64,000 bases of DNA from Maratus speciosus (lineage: Eukaryota > Arthropoda > Arachnida > Araneae > Salticidae): assembly GCA_963932465.1 (NCBI GenBank), contig OZ010799.1:285210083-285274082 (forward strand), written 5' to 3'. The notes beneath the pieces were generated by a model. The model ran no database searches and had not been told where the DNA came from. It worked only from the letters and a program-made list of their open reading frames with translations. Made by a program: the position numbers and the translations under genes. This document shows, piece by piece, positions 1 through 12,611 of the stretch. Position 1 is the stretch's first letter; each line of letters starts with the position of its first letter.

Positions 1-188
1 TATGGATTTTGTTTTTGATTGGAAAACATGATCTTTCTTTTCGGGGAATACAAAGTTGATGATACTTTTGGATTGCAATCCTGCAAGCTGTGGGATCTCG
101 CGGACAGCGGTTTCTCCTTCACAAAATCTGCCACCATTTTCGGATAGTAATCTCGCGCATAGTTTAGACGTAATCAGTGAAAATACAT

Positions 189-222
<34 letters not shown>

Positions 223-1568
223 TCGAAATGAGAACCTCCTCCTTTTTTCAAAGTCGGTTATAAAATACTGGTTATGTGTCCTGCATGAATACAATCTCTG
301 GGGCACTACACTCAAGTACGGAAACTTAAATATTTCCCTTGATCTCTAACAATGATAAAAGTTTTGGCAAATCATGGGAACAGTGTGCTGAGAATAGTAA
401 AATTACTAAATTGTTTTAGCGATTTTAGACTAACAAAGAAATTCTTTAGAGTGTACTTTTTCTGTAGAAACCTTTTCACAACGTGATATCAATTCAGCTC
501 TTTATGGACGCATAATAGTAATTTTTTAAAAATAAAAAATACCAATTATTTTCACAAGCAAGTATTATTTTCACATTCAAATAGCCTTATATTTCAGCAT
601 TCCAATGCCCTATAATACGTGGACTTTTATAAAAGCACAAAAGAAGCCTGAGATTTAGTTTTCAAAATTTCTATTTCCAAACGGAAAGTACATTTTTGTT
701 CTAAACATAAATATTTTTTAAACGAAGTTTGCATACCCAATGTTTCTTGTGTGTGTTGAAGGAGATATCTGCAGATACCGCATTTAAAATGTTACTTGGT
801 TAATAATATTAACATTAATAAAACAGTAGATAATAAAAAGTAATTTTTCTCAGATTGTAACAGAAATTGAATTTATGACATTTTAAACTGGCTTGATAAC
901 TAATTCATATTACTTTAAAGAAATATATTAAAAAAATAGGTTGAAGCCCTTAGCAGCACCGCAGCAACTCTATTTGGCGCTTGGTGCAAAAAAATCGTGT
1001 TAGCTTTTCTAAGGATCCTTAGTGCATCAATGGTGAGAGTGGGAAAAAATGTGGTTTATAACTTACAAATTCTGCTAAAAATAATCGTAAAAATATATGT
1101 AGGTACCAATCGACTGAAAATAATATCAACTAGTTGTTATTATGCATAAATTATGTTTCCGAAGTCGTATACTTATTAAGGATTGTACCAACTTTTAATT
1201 TTCAAGCAATAACACCCATTTTAAACACCTTATTTGAGTTTTTTGGATCGAGACAGACCGGAAAAGGCATAGTTTATATACATTATCTTAAATCTTGATA
1301 GGGTTAGAAGGGTTTGAATTTGAGGTTGTTAAAGATAAACCCATTTCAGAAACTTAATTTTTAACTTCATAAAAACTATCTGATTGATTTTTTATTAATT
1401 TATTAGGGATATAGTGAATAGACCCAAACTTATTCCAGACTTATTTAGGTAGATTTCGTATACTACCTATTGGGATCGTTCCTATGTTGGAATTTCTGAA
1501 AAGTTTTTGCAGATCTATACCGATCATGACCCCTAGATCCCAAAACCACCCTCAGTAAAAAACTTTAT
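1..1568. other. AT-rich non-coding stretch with one TA microsatellite
   Basis: No coding region, RNA gene or repeat end was recognised. The only obvious structure is an uninterrupted TA dinucleotide run at about 191-219. Confidence 0.6.
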
Positions 1569-1624
1569 ATATCTATCTATCTATCTATTTATCTATCTAT
1601 CTACCTATATATATATATATATAT
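1569..1624. repeat. ATCT / TA compound microsatellite
   Basis: A tetranucleotide ATCT run with a few variants passes directly into a TA dinucleotide run. It is a simple sequence repeat with no gene nearby. Confidence 0.9.
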
Positions 1625-2235
1625 CACTTTCTTCTGGACACGATAACTTTCGTAATTCTGCACCAATCTCTTCCAAACTGATACATAAAATCAATGGGCA
1701 TAACATCTCGGTCAAGTTCGTTAATAGGCAAAATCGGTCTAAGGGGATGGAAATAGGGAGGGGTTTTGTGAAAACAGAGAACCCCCATAACTTCTTAATT
1801 TTTGTACATATCAAATCAGTTTAAAGTTTTTATTACTTCTAAAAATAAGGCCAAAATTTTATGTATCACAGATTTTTGATAAAGTTAAAAATGGGCTCAA
1901 GGGGCGCAAAAATAGGGTTTTTGGGAGAAAGAAATTCAGAACTTCGTCAATTCTCAAGATATGAAATGTAATTAATTTTATTATAAATCTCCTTAAATTA
2001 TCTACAACTTTTGTATTCACAAGTTTTTGATAAGACCAATTCGTAACGCAAAAAAAAAAAAAAAAAAAAAAAATTACAAACGAAAACAAAAAGGGGGTTT
2101 GAAGAAGAAAAAAATCCAATTCAAAAGATATAAAATCCCCATGAATTTATCATATATCTTCTTAATATTGTCTACAATATCTATATAGACGAGTTTTAGA
2201 TAGGACCAATTCTTACAGCAAAAACAAATTAAAAA

Positions 2236-2540
2236 TAGAGGCAGAATATATTTTTAAAAATGCTGTTAAAAAGGGCATTTTGAACCGAATTTACCGAAAC
2301 GGATTGTGTTGGAAAAATCATTGTATTAAGGATGCACTCAAATCCAAACTGCTTATTTTCTGACTCATTTTTAAATTCATTTTTGCTTTCAAACGCATTT
2401 AATTGGTAGATTCGCTTATTCAGAAGCTAAATAATGTACCGTAATGATCGATTTTTTGATAGAGGCAGAATATATTTCAAAAAATGATGTCAAAGTGGGC
2501 ATTTTGAACGGAATTTCCCGAAGCGATTGTGTTAGAAACG
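2236..2540. repeat. Two diverged direct copies of an ~80-bp unit
   Basis: The stretches 2236-2315 and 2458-2540 share blocks such as gaggcagaatatattt, gggcattttgaac and a cgattgtgtt-like end, in the same orientation and about 222 bp apart. A related fragment (agtgtcaaagtgggcgtttt) recurs near 39930. The family is not identified. The sequence before it (1625-2235) holds only a 24-nt poly-A run at 2050-2073. The stretch 2541-3179 shows nothing recognisable. Confidence 0.55.
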
Positions 2541-3179
2541 AAAAATATTGTCCTTCTGAGAAAATAATTGTTTATATGTGAAGTTTTAATTAATTGAACA
2601 AAAAATAAAAACACAGGTCGCGTATAAATCTCTTCAAAAATCACGTCAACAAGTTTTATATTTTTTTTAAATTAAAAATGAATCTGGAATTATGCCAGAA
2701 AATTTCGAGTTGTTGAGCATGGAAAAGTATTTTTTTTAATACCGCCCTAACATGATTCTGATAAAACCAGCTATTATATAAAAATGAAATAAAAACTCGT
2801 CAAAAGCGGCCAGATAAAATTGTTAAAGTGGATTTATCTCTAATCATGATTTAGTTTTTGTCTGTGAAATTAGTATATTTGACTTCGAAATGTACCTCTG
2901 CCTGTAGGCCGGGCCGGCAGGGATTTTTTTCGATTCAAAAACTTTTCTTAGTTAGAAAATTAACAAAGTCATATTAAATATAATATATATTATGAGCAAA
3001 CCACAATTGTTAAAAGCATTGATGCGTACATTTGAATTGCATTTGAATAATTAGTTTTCGAGATATACAGAATTTTTTCCTTTCCATAATTTAAGGGGGC
3101 CGTATTCCGTAATCAAAGGAGCCAAAAAATATCGTAGAAACTTACCAGAGATATTTTGTAGAATTTTGTTTTATGTAAA

Positions 3180-3410
3180 GCAGTGGTTCCCAACCTTTTA
3201 ATTGGCCGCGCCCCACCAAACGTCTATAAAATCCCCCCCCCCCCCTCTTACTCACGCGGTAAATTATGTGTGTTATTACTTAAAAAGGGAACTTTATTCA
3301 CACGGTGGAAGCGAAATAGAGCCTTAACAGTGACTGTTCATTTCACATGCAATGAAGCTATGCATATTGGACATTGTACCATAAAGAATTTTGCTGTACA
3401 TTTCTAACTT
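3180..3410 (+). mobile_element. hAT-like terminal fragment
   Basis: The stretch opens with cagtggttcccaacctttt, the kind of terminal inverted repeat seen on many hAT superfamily elements, followed by a GC-rich section and a 13-nt C run. No matching inverted end was found downstream, so this is at best one end of a truncated element. From 3411 to 4109 nothing recognisable is seen. Confidence 0.4.
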
Positions 3411-4109
3411 CCCTCAATGGTAAAGAAAAGTGTTATACGGTCTGAGTTTTTATCTTCACAAAATATCTTGAAGAGAGGCTTACATTTAGTATTAAAATTA
3501 ATAACATTCACGTATTTTATAATTTCTTTTTTTTCACTTACTTAAAGTTGGTAGAAAAGCTTTTGACACTAAATTTTCTTTTGATATATAACACAATTCA
3601 CAAGAAGCATTTCAAGATTATCATCGTTATCAATTTTAAGTAGACATAATTCACCATAACAACATATTTTTACAGTTTTCCCAAATCGTTAATTTTTCTG
3701 AAACATGACTTTGAGATACTTCAAAGCACTGTATGCCATGACGTCTATTCGCGACATTATGAATAATAATTTCGATATGAATAATAATAAGCTCTAGTCT
3801 TGATATTAGTAATCTACTACTGTGTTCAACTTGCTGGAGCTTTTAGATGTTATATGATGTGTTTTAAAAAATTGCGTAGTATTGTGTAGGATTGATGGAA
3901 CTTTAAACATGCACGGAGAGTATAACGAAGTCTTTTATCTAGAGTTAAAGATATAATTTACGCCATTATCATTTACTTGGTGCTATGCGAGTGTGTTAAT
4001 TCTTGTCAAGCCAGATACAACACAAACAAGTAAAATTGGCTTGAGTTCGTTAAAATTTTTGCGCCCTCTGAAAATCCAAGGTCTGCGCCCTTTACACTGA
4101 CCCAGTCCG

Positions 4110-4262
4110 ACCCTGATGATGACGGATGTTATCACTCCATGGATGCAGTCTTCGATTCGGGCGTGAAATGATGGACCCACATTTCATCACCCGTCACAAT
4201 ACGGTCGACCTCTACCCAATGGTGTATGGGTGTCTTGCACGTTCGCATTCACCTGCTGTGTC
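4110..4262 (-). pseudogene. Mariner-type transposase fragment
   Basis: Reading the minus strand from about 4215 downwards gives residues RIVTGDEMWVHHFTPESK followed by TASME and then stop codons. The TGDE-W-HHF-PE-K pattern is the block around the second catalytic aspartate of mariner (SETMAR-type) transposases. The reading frame is closed on both sides and neither the N-terminal helix-turn-helix nor the C-terminal catalytic residue is present. Sequence just upstream (4265-4380, minus strand) reads as another short open stretch that I do not recognise. Confidence 0.7.
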
Positions 4263-4767
4263 GTCTTTCGCCCATAGACGTTCAACGCTTCATCCTGATG
4301 CAAAGCCCTGATTTTTTCCTGGAGGGCTTTTTGAAGCTTATAAAGCGATATGACAAATGCCTCAATGTACTTGGTACTTATGTGGAAAAATAAAGTTATG
4401 TTTTATCTTTGATGTCTCATTACATTTTTTGTCTTTCATACACACCTCTGCCCACAGTCGCCAGGGGAAACTTATTTTCCGACTGCCCCTCGTAGTTTTA
4501 GATCCCTATTTTTGAACCTAAATTACTAAGCGCCTAAAGGACCCATTTAAGAAAAGATATTTGTTTTGTCATTTACGATGTCATTTTGTTCGGAAAAAAC
4601 CAATGAATAAGCATTTGTATTATTATTTTAGTTTCGGAACTGAAGAGGATAAAATACGAAAATAAAACATGTGTAAACTATTTATAAAATGCATTGCAAT
4701 TCTAAAATAAAATTTAAACGTATATGTATTTCAATATTTTTAGACATAGTAATGCTCTATTACTGAT

Positions 4768-4893
4768 GGTACTACTTGATTATCCCTTCGACCCATTTTG
4801 ATAAATTATATAGATCGCCAAACTACTCGCAAAATTATACAAATTGGCATAATTTTTTTAATGTTAAATAACAAAAAACAAATAAATTAGCAA
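4768..4893 (-). mobile_element. Truncated copy of the GGTACT MITE family
   Basis: The stretch starts ggtactacttgattatccc and continues with atcgccaaactactcgc, matching the reverse complement of the right ends of the two full copies at 9588-9872 and 10981-11272. Only about 125 bp remain and the other terminal repeat is missing. A TATAT-rich run follows at about 4905-4945. Confidence 0.7.
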
Positions 4894-5106
4894 AAGATTT
4901 AAATAAAATCTATTATATTATATATTATATATTATATTATAATATATATATTTAGCGCTACGTGTACAACACTCCCGAGGTGAACTCATCCGAATCCCGA
5001 TAATCTTTCGTAAGAAAACATATCGCGGCCATGTTAGGCTTAAGCATTCTGATTTCCGTGAAAAATGATTCCGTAAAGGCAATTTTTCGTCTTACAATAA
5101 TATATA

Positions 5107-5187
5107 TATAACAAGTTTTATAGAATTAAACATAAGTTTTCCTATAATATACGTTAGTTACAAATGCAATGCAATTTTTATGCTATA
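5107..5187 (+). repeat. Interspersed repeat, copy 1 (copy 2 at 14895-14975)
   Basis: About 80 bp beginning ataacaagttttatagaatt is essentially identical to 14895-14975. The two copies part company at the sequence ctataatac, where copy 2 is interrupted by the DUF4817 fold-back element. The family is unknown. The rest of 5190-6110 shows nothing recognisable. Confidence 0.75.
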
Positions 5188-6059
5188 ATACAGGATTGTT
5201 GTATCATATGTATTACATTCATTGCTTCTTCATTTTCTCTAAAACCTATTCAATTATAATGTTTTAAGTTCTAAATTAAAAATAATCAGCTGCCAACAAC
5301 AGGTTGCTATTCAGGAGCCCAAATTCCAAATCCAGAAACAAATGAATGACTATTTGAGCGATTCATTAAAAAAAATACGCTTGACATCCGATTCTGCTCT
5401 TAAAATATTTGTAAAAGCATAGTAAAGCCTTTAAATATTTTGAAATGCGTTTTTCACTTTCGTTTACATTTATAAGTAGTAAGTTTGAATTCAGTATAAG
5501 CTGAATTCAGTGAATTATTCTGTGAATCATTCCTGCGAATTATTTTGTACTGATTAAGGTTCCGTTGATAAAAATTGTTTTGGCGCCATCTACCGACCTT
5601 CAATCTAAACAAAGAAACTTTCTGTTGAAATTGTACTTTTTTTATGCATTTTATCAGCTTTGAAAGCATGGGAAATAAAATGAATATTTCTTATCAATTC
5701 TTATTGCAGTTGCGCAGCCAGAATTCAGCTCTAGGGAGGGAGGGGGGTTGAGTTGTTGATAACGGGGGTCGCCGGTTAATTGAATAACTGGCTAACCGAA
5801 TCAGTCTATTTACTGAGTGAAATCATAACGCTTTTTTGGGTGGTTATTAGAATCAGCAAATACGCTGGCTATGATTCATTTAAACAGCGTTTACAATATT
5901 AGAGTTACAAAACTTAAAATGCATCAATGAAATAACACAAAACTATGTTAGATTTATAAGTGTTTAAAAAAAATCATAGACAAATTTTAAAAGATGGAAT
6001 AACACAGTACAACAAACATTTTTTGTATCTAAAATCATCGGGTGGTTCATCGGAAAATA

Positions 6060-6152
6060 TCTGGTGATTGCAATCCAATTTTTCAGCCAAAAATTGTCAT
6101 TCATTTATTTCAACATTTTAGGAAGGAAAATGCTTTGTCCCTGAAAGGGTTA
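6060..6152 (-). mobile_element. TTAA-type MITE end (partial)
   Basis: Read on the minus strand, the segment starts at a TTAA and continues ccctttcagggacaaagc, then aaaatgttgaaata. This resembles the left end of the complete TTAA-bounded element at 55949-56121. No second TTAA terminus was found, so it is a fragment. Confidence 0.5.
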
Positions 6153-6456
6153 ATAATGAAGCCATTTCAGCAAAATTTTCAATAGACTTACCTTGCTTTG
6201 TGTCAATGTAATAATATCGCGAGAATTGGTGGAATTTATAACTATCCACGTCCAAACAGTGCTGAATTATGTATTCTATATTTTGGAATGTAGTTAACAT
6301 ATTAAGCACGGTATAATTGACTGAATTACTGTGCACTACCAGCACTTTAAAAGACATGGAATTTCGCATAAAGGGAAAGCAATGTAAATTTATTGAAAAT
6401 TTCGTTAAAATATTTTCATTATCGTTACAGATCTGAAAAAATATCTGGAAGTCTTA

Positions 6457-7127
6457 TCTATACTAAATATTATAAAGAAGCAGCGTTTGTTAGTTTGTGT
6501 GTTTGTAGGGAGTAATTTCTGGAACTATCGAACCAATTTCAAAAGTAATGGTGGCAAATTGATGATGACAGTCCTTGTTTCAACATAAGCTATATTTTAT
6601 GGCGGTGCCACTATCCCCAAGGGGGTGCAGGAGCAAATCACGTTCTAAAAATGTGATATTTGTGTTACTGAAGGTCGTAAAATCTTGAATTTTGAAATGG
6701 TAGTTATAAGATGAAAATGTTCCCTAAGAACTGTTTGTAAAAAATCGAAATTTAAAAGGGTTAAAAATACGCGAAAACAGTTCTAAAATCTTTCTAAATT
6801 ACGATTTCTATGAAATTGTTAAAGATAAAAACTTGAAATTTGGCGTGGTAGGTACGAATAAGACGTAAATGATCTTTACGGTCAGTTCCTAAAATTCCAA
6901 ATTTAAAAGGGTGAAATGAGCAAAAAGCGTTCTTAGTAAATCTTCTCATTAAATTAAGTCACATTTTCGCCTAATGTTGTGTAATAACGAATTTTAATCA
7001 AACTGTGGCTTAGTTAGTAACTTTTGAATTATAGCAGTATAATTTCGTGTAATAAAAATAGGCCCACAAATACCACTATTTAGGCATATTTCAATTATTA
7101 CGCGAGCAAAGCCGCGGGTTTTGCTAG
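6457..7127 (+). mobile_element. Non-autonomous Helitron
   Basis: The left end reads tctatactaaatattataaa followed by aagcagcgtttgttagtttg, a 5' terminus typical of arthropod Helitrons. The right end reads gcgagcaaagccgcgggttt then tgctagt, that is a short GC hairpin shortly before a CTAG terminus, as expected for Helitron 3' ends. There is no TIR and no target duplication, in line with rolling-circle transposons. About 671 bp, with no coding capacity. It depends on a Rep/helicase supplied elsewhere. Confidence 0.65.
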
Positions 7128-7312
7128 TACCTTACTTTTTTCGCTGGATAAATGGATTAAGTTTGTGTGTAAGATATAGATAGTAATTTTTATTAATTCT
7201 AAAAAAAGGTTTCACATTTAATGATTGTCTTTTGAAAATCCTGCTCACAGTCATGCATTTATACGTCAATGCAATTGAAGAGCTGAGTGGATGAACATGT
7301 TATGCTACATTT

Positions 7313-8193
7313 CCTTCTATACATAAAAAAAAGTTTTGATTTGGAAATGGACCAATGAAAATCTGCGTAGATATTCCGGGTAGAACTCATCCAATTTAAA
7401 TGCTTAAGCCAAGGCCTCCTTATCGAAATAACAGGCCTCGCAATCGCTAAGTTTCCTTTGTCCGCTGTACATGTGGTTAGAAACCACATGGTTTCCCGTG
7501 ACTAGCGCCATCTAACGTGAGAAACAGAAATATTTTTCAATTTGTTTTCCATTTGTCTTTTACCATTTTCTTTACGATGTGCTTTGTAGTTTGCAAATGA
7601 TAGTTGTTAATCTTAAAATTTTCATATGTTCTAGACATTTTATTTAAAAAATGAACTTATTTTACTGTTAAACAAAAAATGTTTACTGCTGTATTCCGTT
7701 ATGTAAATAAATGATGATAATAATAATAATAATAATCAGGAAAGAAAATTATCCTTCTATATATAAAAAAAAGTTTTGATTTGGAAATTTACCAATGAAA
7801 ATCTGCGTAGATATTCCGGGTAGAACTCATCCAATTTAAATGCTTAAGCCAAGGCCTCCTTATCGAAATAACAGGTCTCGCAATCGCTAAGTTTCCTTTG
7901 TCCGCTGTACATGTGGTTAGAAACCACATGGTTTCCCGTGACTAGCGCCATCTAACGTGGGAAACAGAAATATTTTTTAATTTTTTTTTCCATTTGTCTT
8001 TTACCATTTTCTTTACGATGTGCTTTGTAGTTTGCAAATGATAGTTGTTAATCTTAAAATTTTCATATGTTCTAGACATTTTATTTAAAAAATGAACTTA
8101 TTTTATTGTTAAACAAAAAATGTTTACTGCTGTATTCCGTTATGTAAATAAATGATGATAATAATAATAATAATAATCAGGAAAGAAAATTAT
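7313..8193 (+). repeat. Tandem duplication, two ~440-bp units
   Basis: 7313-7752 and 7753-8193 are nearly identical over their full length and differ by a handful of substitutions or single-base indels. Each contains a perfect hairpin catgtggttagaaaccacatg (about 7470-7490 and 7911-7931), the segment ctagcgccatctaacgtg, and a (TAA)n run near its end. The high identity implies a recent duplication. The parent repeat is not identified. The region 8194-9231 beyond it has two loose copies of a gccaattggc-containing stretch (8550 and 8850) and nothing else I can name. Confidence 0.9.
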
Positions 8194-9231
8194 TTTACCA
8201 TGAATTTCTCAGTGATATTAGTTATTGAAATAAATGGATAGCATCTAGATCCGGAAAATGTAAAATATTTCATTTTCTTTTTTATATTTTCAAATATGTG
8301 ATTTATTTTATTTCTGCTATTTCTTTTCTTTTCACAATTAATTTCCCCTTACAGTATTAATTTAACATAGCTCCTTCAATTTGTTTCAACGCACAATCTC
8401 ATTTATTTATTTATTGGCCTATCTTTTGTTTTATTTTTGAAGGTATGGGGGGATCATTTCAGTTTAACATACTTTAGATGAAAGCTTCACTGTTTTTTCA
8501 TATAAAGTTTGTATGTATTAATCTATGGAAAGTTTCATAATTGGCTCCACAGCCAATTGGCATATCTTGGCGGGCATAGTTTGGTGCGTAATTAATTTCC
8601 TTGTTTTAACTCACATATGTTATGCAAGTTTTACTAAAATGTATCAAAGTATTTTAGGAAAGTTAAAACACGCATAGATACACAAAAAAACAGACTGAAG
8701 TCATAAACACTTAAAAAATTGGAAAAATAAAGTTTAATAATCACTTAAATTTATACATGTCCCTCAACTTTCCGCAAATACCGTATTCTTGTCATGCTAC
8801 GATTTTGGTGTTTGTAAATCTTAATTTGAGTATTCTTCCTTAATCAGACCTAGAGCCAATTGGCGTAAGTGTAGTTTGGCGCAAAATTAATTTTATTTTT
8901 AAACCGTATACTTGATACCACATTATTCCAGCATCGTGTTTTTGCAGTGAACTTTGACTGGGGAACAGATTACAGAACATTAGCTAATACTACATTATAT
9001 AATAATAAATCGGTATTTTTCAAGTATAGGGGCCTTGGCGAGAGAAGAAAATTTGGCAACGTAATTTCTGGAAGCATATTCACTGTTTCACATAAAGAAG
9101 CAATATTTTCCAATATTTGTACAATTTATTTAATATAAAAAAGGCATTTATCTATTTTATATACAAATATAAACAAATCGTATATAAAAAACAATAATAA
9201 TATCTAGAAACTAAATTTATACATGTAAATT

Positions 9232-9442
9232 CGGCACAGATGTCATATTGGCGCGATTTTTTTCTGGCGCCAATGTCATATACGCACCGGATACTTAACT
9301 GGCACCAAAGTCGTTATTTTGCTTGATATGGTTATCCGGATATAGATGATATGGTAACGAGGTTTTCGCAAAATTGGCGTCGGAAAAAAATCGCGCCAAT
9401 ATGGGGTATATAAATAATAATATTTATACGACATCTGTGCCG
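9232..9442. mobile_element. 211-bp MITE with CGGCACAGATGTC TIRs
   Basis: The ends are inverted copies: cggcacagatgtcatat on the left and atacgacatctgtgccg on the right. Inverted cores of attggcgcgatttttttc type lie just inside. A 6-bp direct repeat taaatt flanks both ends (9226-9231 and 9443-9448). Non-coding. The superfamily is uncertain because the duplication length is not diagnostic. Confidence 0.75.
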
Positions 9443-9587
9443 TAAATTCTTATAAAACAAGCTGACAGTTCATAAGTTTTGTTTTCATAACTGTTTATAT
9501 CAATCGGCAACAAATCGCTCTTTCCGAAGCCCAAATTGTGCCAAGATTTAAAAAAAAATAACCCGCAAAGTCCTATATACTGAAAAT

Positions 9588-9872
9588 GGTACTTGTTAGT
9601 TATCCTGTCGACCAAATTACTGTCGCCAAATTGTAAGATTAAATGCCGATAATGGTTTGCCATAAATTAATTAATTTTAAGATTAAATGCCAATAATGGC
9701 CAATAAAACCAATATTTCGACGTTTTATTTGCATTTTTATTAATGTTATACTAATTTATTTGTTTTTTCGTTATTTAAAATAAAAAATTGTGTCAATTTG
9801 TAGAACTTGGCGAGTAGTTTGGCGATTTATATAATTTGGCGAAATTGGTCGACGGGATAACTAACAAGTACC
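9588..9872. mobile_element. GGTACT-family MITE, copy 1
   Basis: 285 bp with terminal inverted repeats: left ggtacttgttagttatcctg, right the inverse of ggtacttgttagttatcccg. Inverted cgccaaa segments lie inside. Flanked by an 8-bp near-perfect duplication (ctgaaaat at 9580-9587, ctgaaaaa at 9873-9880). The 8-bp duplication suggests the hAT superfamily. Internal sequence matches copy 2 at 10981-11272. Confidence 0.85.
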
Positions 9873-9880
9873 CTGAAAAA

Positions 9881-10980
9881 ATATCAATAAATCTCATATT
9901 TAAATCTTCATTTTTGATATGTTTAATTTTTTAAAGCCAGAACATAATTGTGCGAAATATTTTTTTACGCCTTTATTTTACTGGAATTCGAAAAATATTT
10001 TATACAATTTTGCCAATAACACAACATTTTCAATTTTTTACTATGCATTTGTTTATGGAGTATTACCAGGAGTATACACCAGGTGGCGTAACTTACGGGA
10101 CAAAGTCAGCTAAGTTGGCAATTATCGGGGACATTTTTACCCATAGACATTCTCCGGATTGTCAAGTCTGTTTTATGATAAGGGAGTCTTGGCTTAAGCA
10201 TGGCCATAGCCTACTATGATATATAACGGCCCGCGCATTTCGCCGAAAAAGTGAAGTCGGATCCAACTTCAAACCCTGAACCAAAACTTCACAACGTGCT
10301 TTTTGTTTACATTTATACCCTGCCCAGATAGAAGCTTGTTTCTCATCGTCGAGGTTTCAGAATCATTGATCGTATTTTCATGTAATAAATTAAATATTTA
10401 TATTCTTCAATTTTCTTCGATTTAAAAGGCTATTTTACACAAATTGTAGCATTTTAGTGTTACACATACTTTTAAGATTAGATAAATTATTTATTGTTTA
10501 CCTTGATCGTTTGGTTCATTCATGAAAAATGCCGGTACTGTTATTCTTTTTTTAATGTCCCGTATTTATATAAAAATAGCTTGGTTTCATATACACGTTT
10601 TAAAATTAAAATTTGATTTTTATCAAACTACAGTTCTCATAACTGATTTGAAGCAGCTATTTTTGATTAATTTATTGTTACCGGTAAAATATTTGTTTTT
10701 AATATCGCCCGAACCAAGAAGAAGAAGAAGAAAAAAAGGCCGATCTTCCTTAAACATTAAATATTGTTATTTTTAATCAGAGAAAGGAATGGTGATCACG
10801 GATTTAAATATCGTTGCAATATTCTATGTTATCCAAAAATTTTGATTAAATCATGTAAGGGATTTGTTACTTAATAAATTACATTTATTAATTATTACAA
10901 GGAATTTTATGAGTATTTTAATATATTTAAAAAAATTTCCATCAGTTTTATTGTTTCAGCAGTGAAAATAGTAAATAAAT
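9881..10980. other. Non-coding spacer
   Basis: Short open frames exist here but none has recognisable domains or codon structure. A phrase cttggcttaagcat (about 10188) also occurs inverted in the 7.3-8.2 kb tandem units. Nothing else is seen. Confidence 0.5.
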
Positions 10981-11272
10981 GGTACTTAGTTATCCCGTCG
11001 ACCAAAAATCTATCGCCAAACTATAAGATTAAATGCCAATAATGCATGATCGTAAATGTCACATTCACTTGACTGTAAGCAAGTTACACGTGTTTATGTC
11101 ATCAAGTGATTTTTATTTCGACGTTTTATTTATATATTTATTAATGTTATACTAATTTATATGTTCTTTCGTTATTTAAAATAAAAATTATGTCAATTTG
11201 TATAATTTGGCGAGTGTTTTAGCGATTTATATAATTTGGCGAAATTGGACGACGGGATAACTAAGTGGTACC
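10981..11272. mobile_element. GGTACT-family MITE, copy 2
   Basis: 292 bp, left end ggtacttagttatcccgtcg and right end the inverse of ggtaccacttagttatcccg. Flanked by a perfect 8-bp target duplication aaataaat (10973-10980 and 11273-11280). The same internal sequence as copy 1, with an extra segment around 11045-11110. Non-coding, probably mobilised by a hAT-type transposase from elsewhere. Confidence 0.88.
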
Positions 11273-11280
11273 AAATAAAT

Positions 11281-12592
11281 TTGTGACATTGATGTTTTAG
11301 ATTAAGCATGTGTTTTTTTATTTATATATTTTTATGTGTGTTGGTTTAGCAGTTTTAAAGAGAAACAGCTTATATTAGTCACTTAAATAAATAGAACTTT
11401 ACATTTACATTGATATGGACAGTTTATAATAACCCTTAACAGCTGTATTCGAATTAGCTGTCATTTCTAAGCTTGATTGGAATGTCAAAAGAATTGTAAA
11501 CGTAACCATGGCGACATGACGTAATTTTGTTTTCAAATCGAAGAATTACTTTTAGAGATATTTAATGCTAAATTTGGACAAAATCGTTCCATTAAAAAAG
11601 TTTTATTGGAGCAAAAACTATACATGAGAATTTAATCATTTTACAGGTTATAAGTTCCCGGTGGGCAGATTGCATTTATTTTTTTTTATTTGACTATTTT
11701 TTGAGGTTTTATTTCTATTTTAAATTCAAATTTTCAGTATTTCGAGAGATATTTTTTACAAATTTAAAAAATGTTATTAATTTAAACTGTTGCCAACTTT
11801 ATAAACAGCGCAAACAATAATGTTTACTTCAAATTAAAAATTTATTTACACGGGACTATTGTAAACAGAATTTTTTTAAAAAATTAGAATTAAATGATTA
11901 CATGTTAAAAGCAGGAAAATTGCGTCATAAGAACCATATTTACACTGGAATTTTAAAAGAGAAACAAAATGTTAAAATAAAAAAATCATTACTATGCGTT
12001 AAAATCTGTAAATGGAGGAAATTACGTCATATTTAAAATGGCCAAAAAATATGGCAAAACAATTTAAATTAAAAAATATATCTGCGCGAGACATTTACTT
12101 GATATTTTGAGATAATATTTTCAACTATCATCGTGAATTCGAAGACAGCGCAAATAATATTTCCTTCTAACAACAAAAGTATTTTCACGTGAATATTAAT
12201 AAGAGAAATAAAACTTTGGTGTAAATTACGTCAGATTTGAAACGATACATTTAAAATGAATTATTTAAAAGAACTATCTTATAGCGCTGTTAAAAAATAC
12301 CGGGAGACAATGATACTGTTTACTTAATTCATTTTACATTAGCTTATTTTCGAATGTCTAACTAATTTTTTTAATTAAATACGAAAACAGCCATTGTATC
12401 TTTTAACAGCAGCAGATATGGTCTTAAAAATCCCCAATCCAAGAAAAACGAATGGAAACCCGTTTACAGAGAGATCGCCACTGTTTTTTTTTTTTTTTTT
12501 TTTTTTTTAATTCAATATTTTAAAATCCGATCAAATTACCGTGCTTTTTGGATTTTGGTGTCCCTGAACGGGGGTTGGCGAGCGTAACTTGT
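11281..12592. other. Non-coding AT-rich stretch
   Basis: No gene recognised. A poly-T run lies at about 12483-12507. The part just before 12593 may belong to the Helitron whose 3' end is annotated next, but I could not place its 5' end. Confidence 0.45.
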
Positions 12593-12611
12593 AGGGGGCA
12601 GAGCCCCCTAG
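12593..12611 (+). mobile_element. Helitron 3' terminus
   Basis: The sequence gggggcagagccccctag forms a 6-bp GC hairpin directly followed by CTAG, preceded by ggcgagcgtaacttgta. A GC hairpin followed by CTRR is the hallmark of Helitron 3' ends. The 5' end of this copy was not located. From 12612 to 13355 nothing recognisable is seen. Confidence 0.6.

Noticed and set aside
3180..4100. Complete hAT element starting at cagtggttcccaacc
   Set aside because: No inverted partner or target duplication found. Kept only as a terminal fragment.
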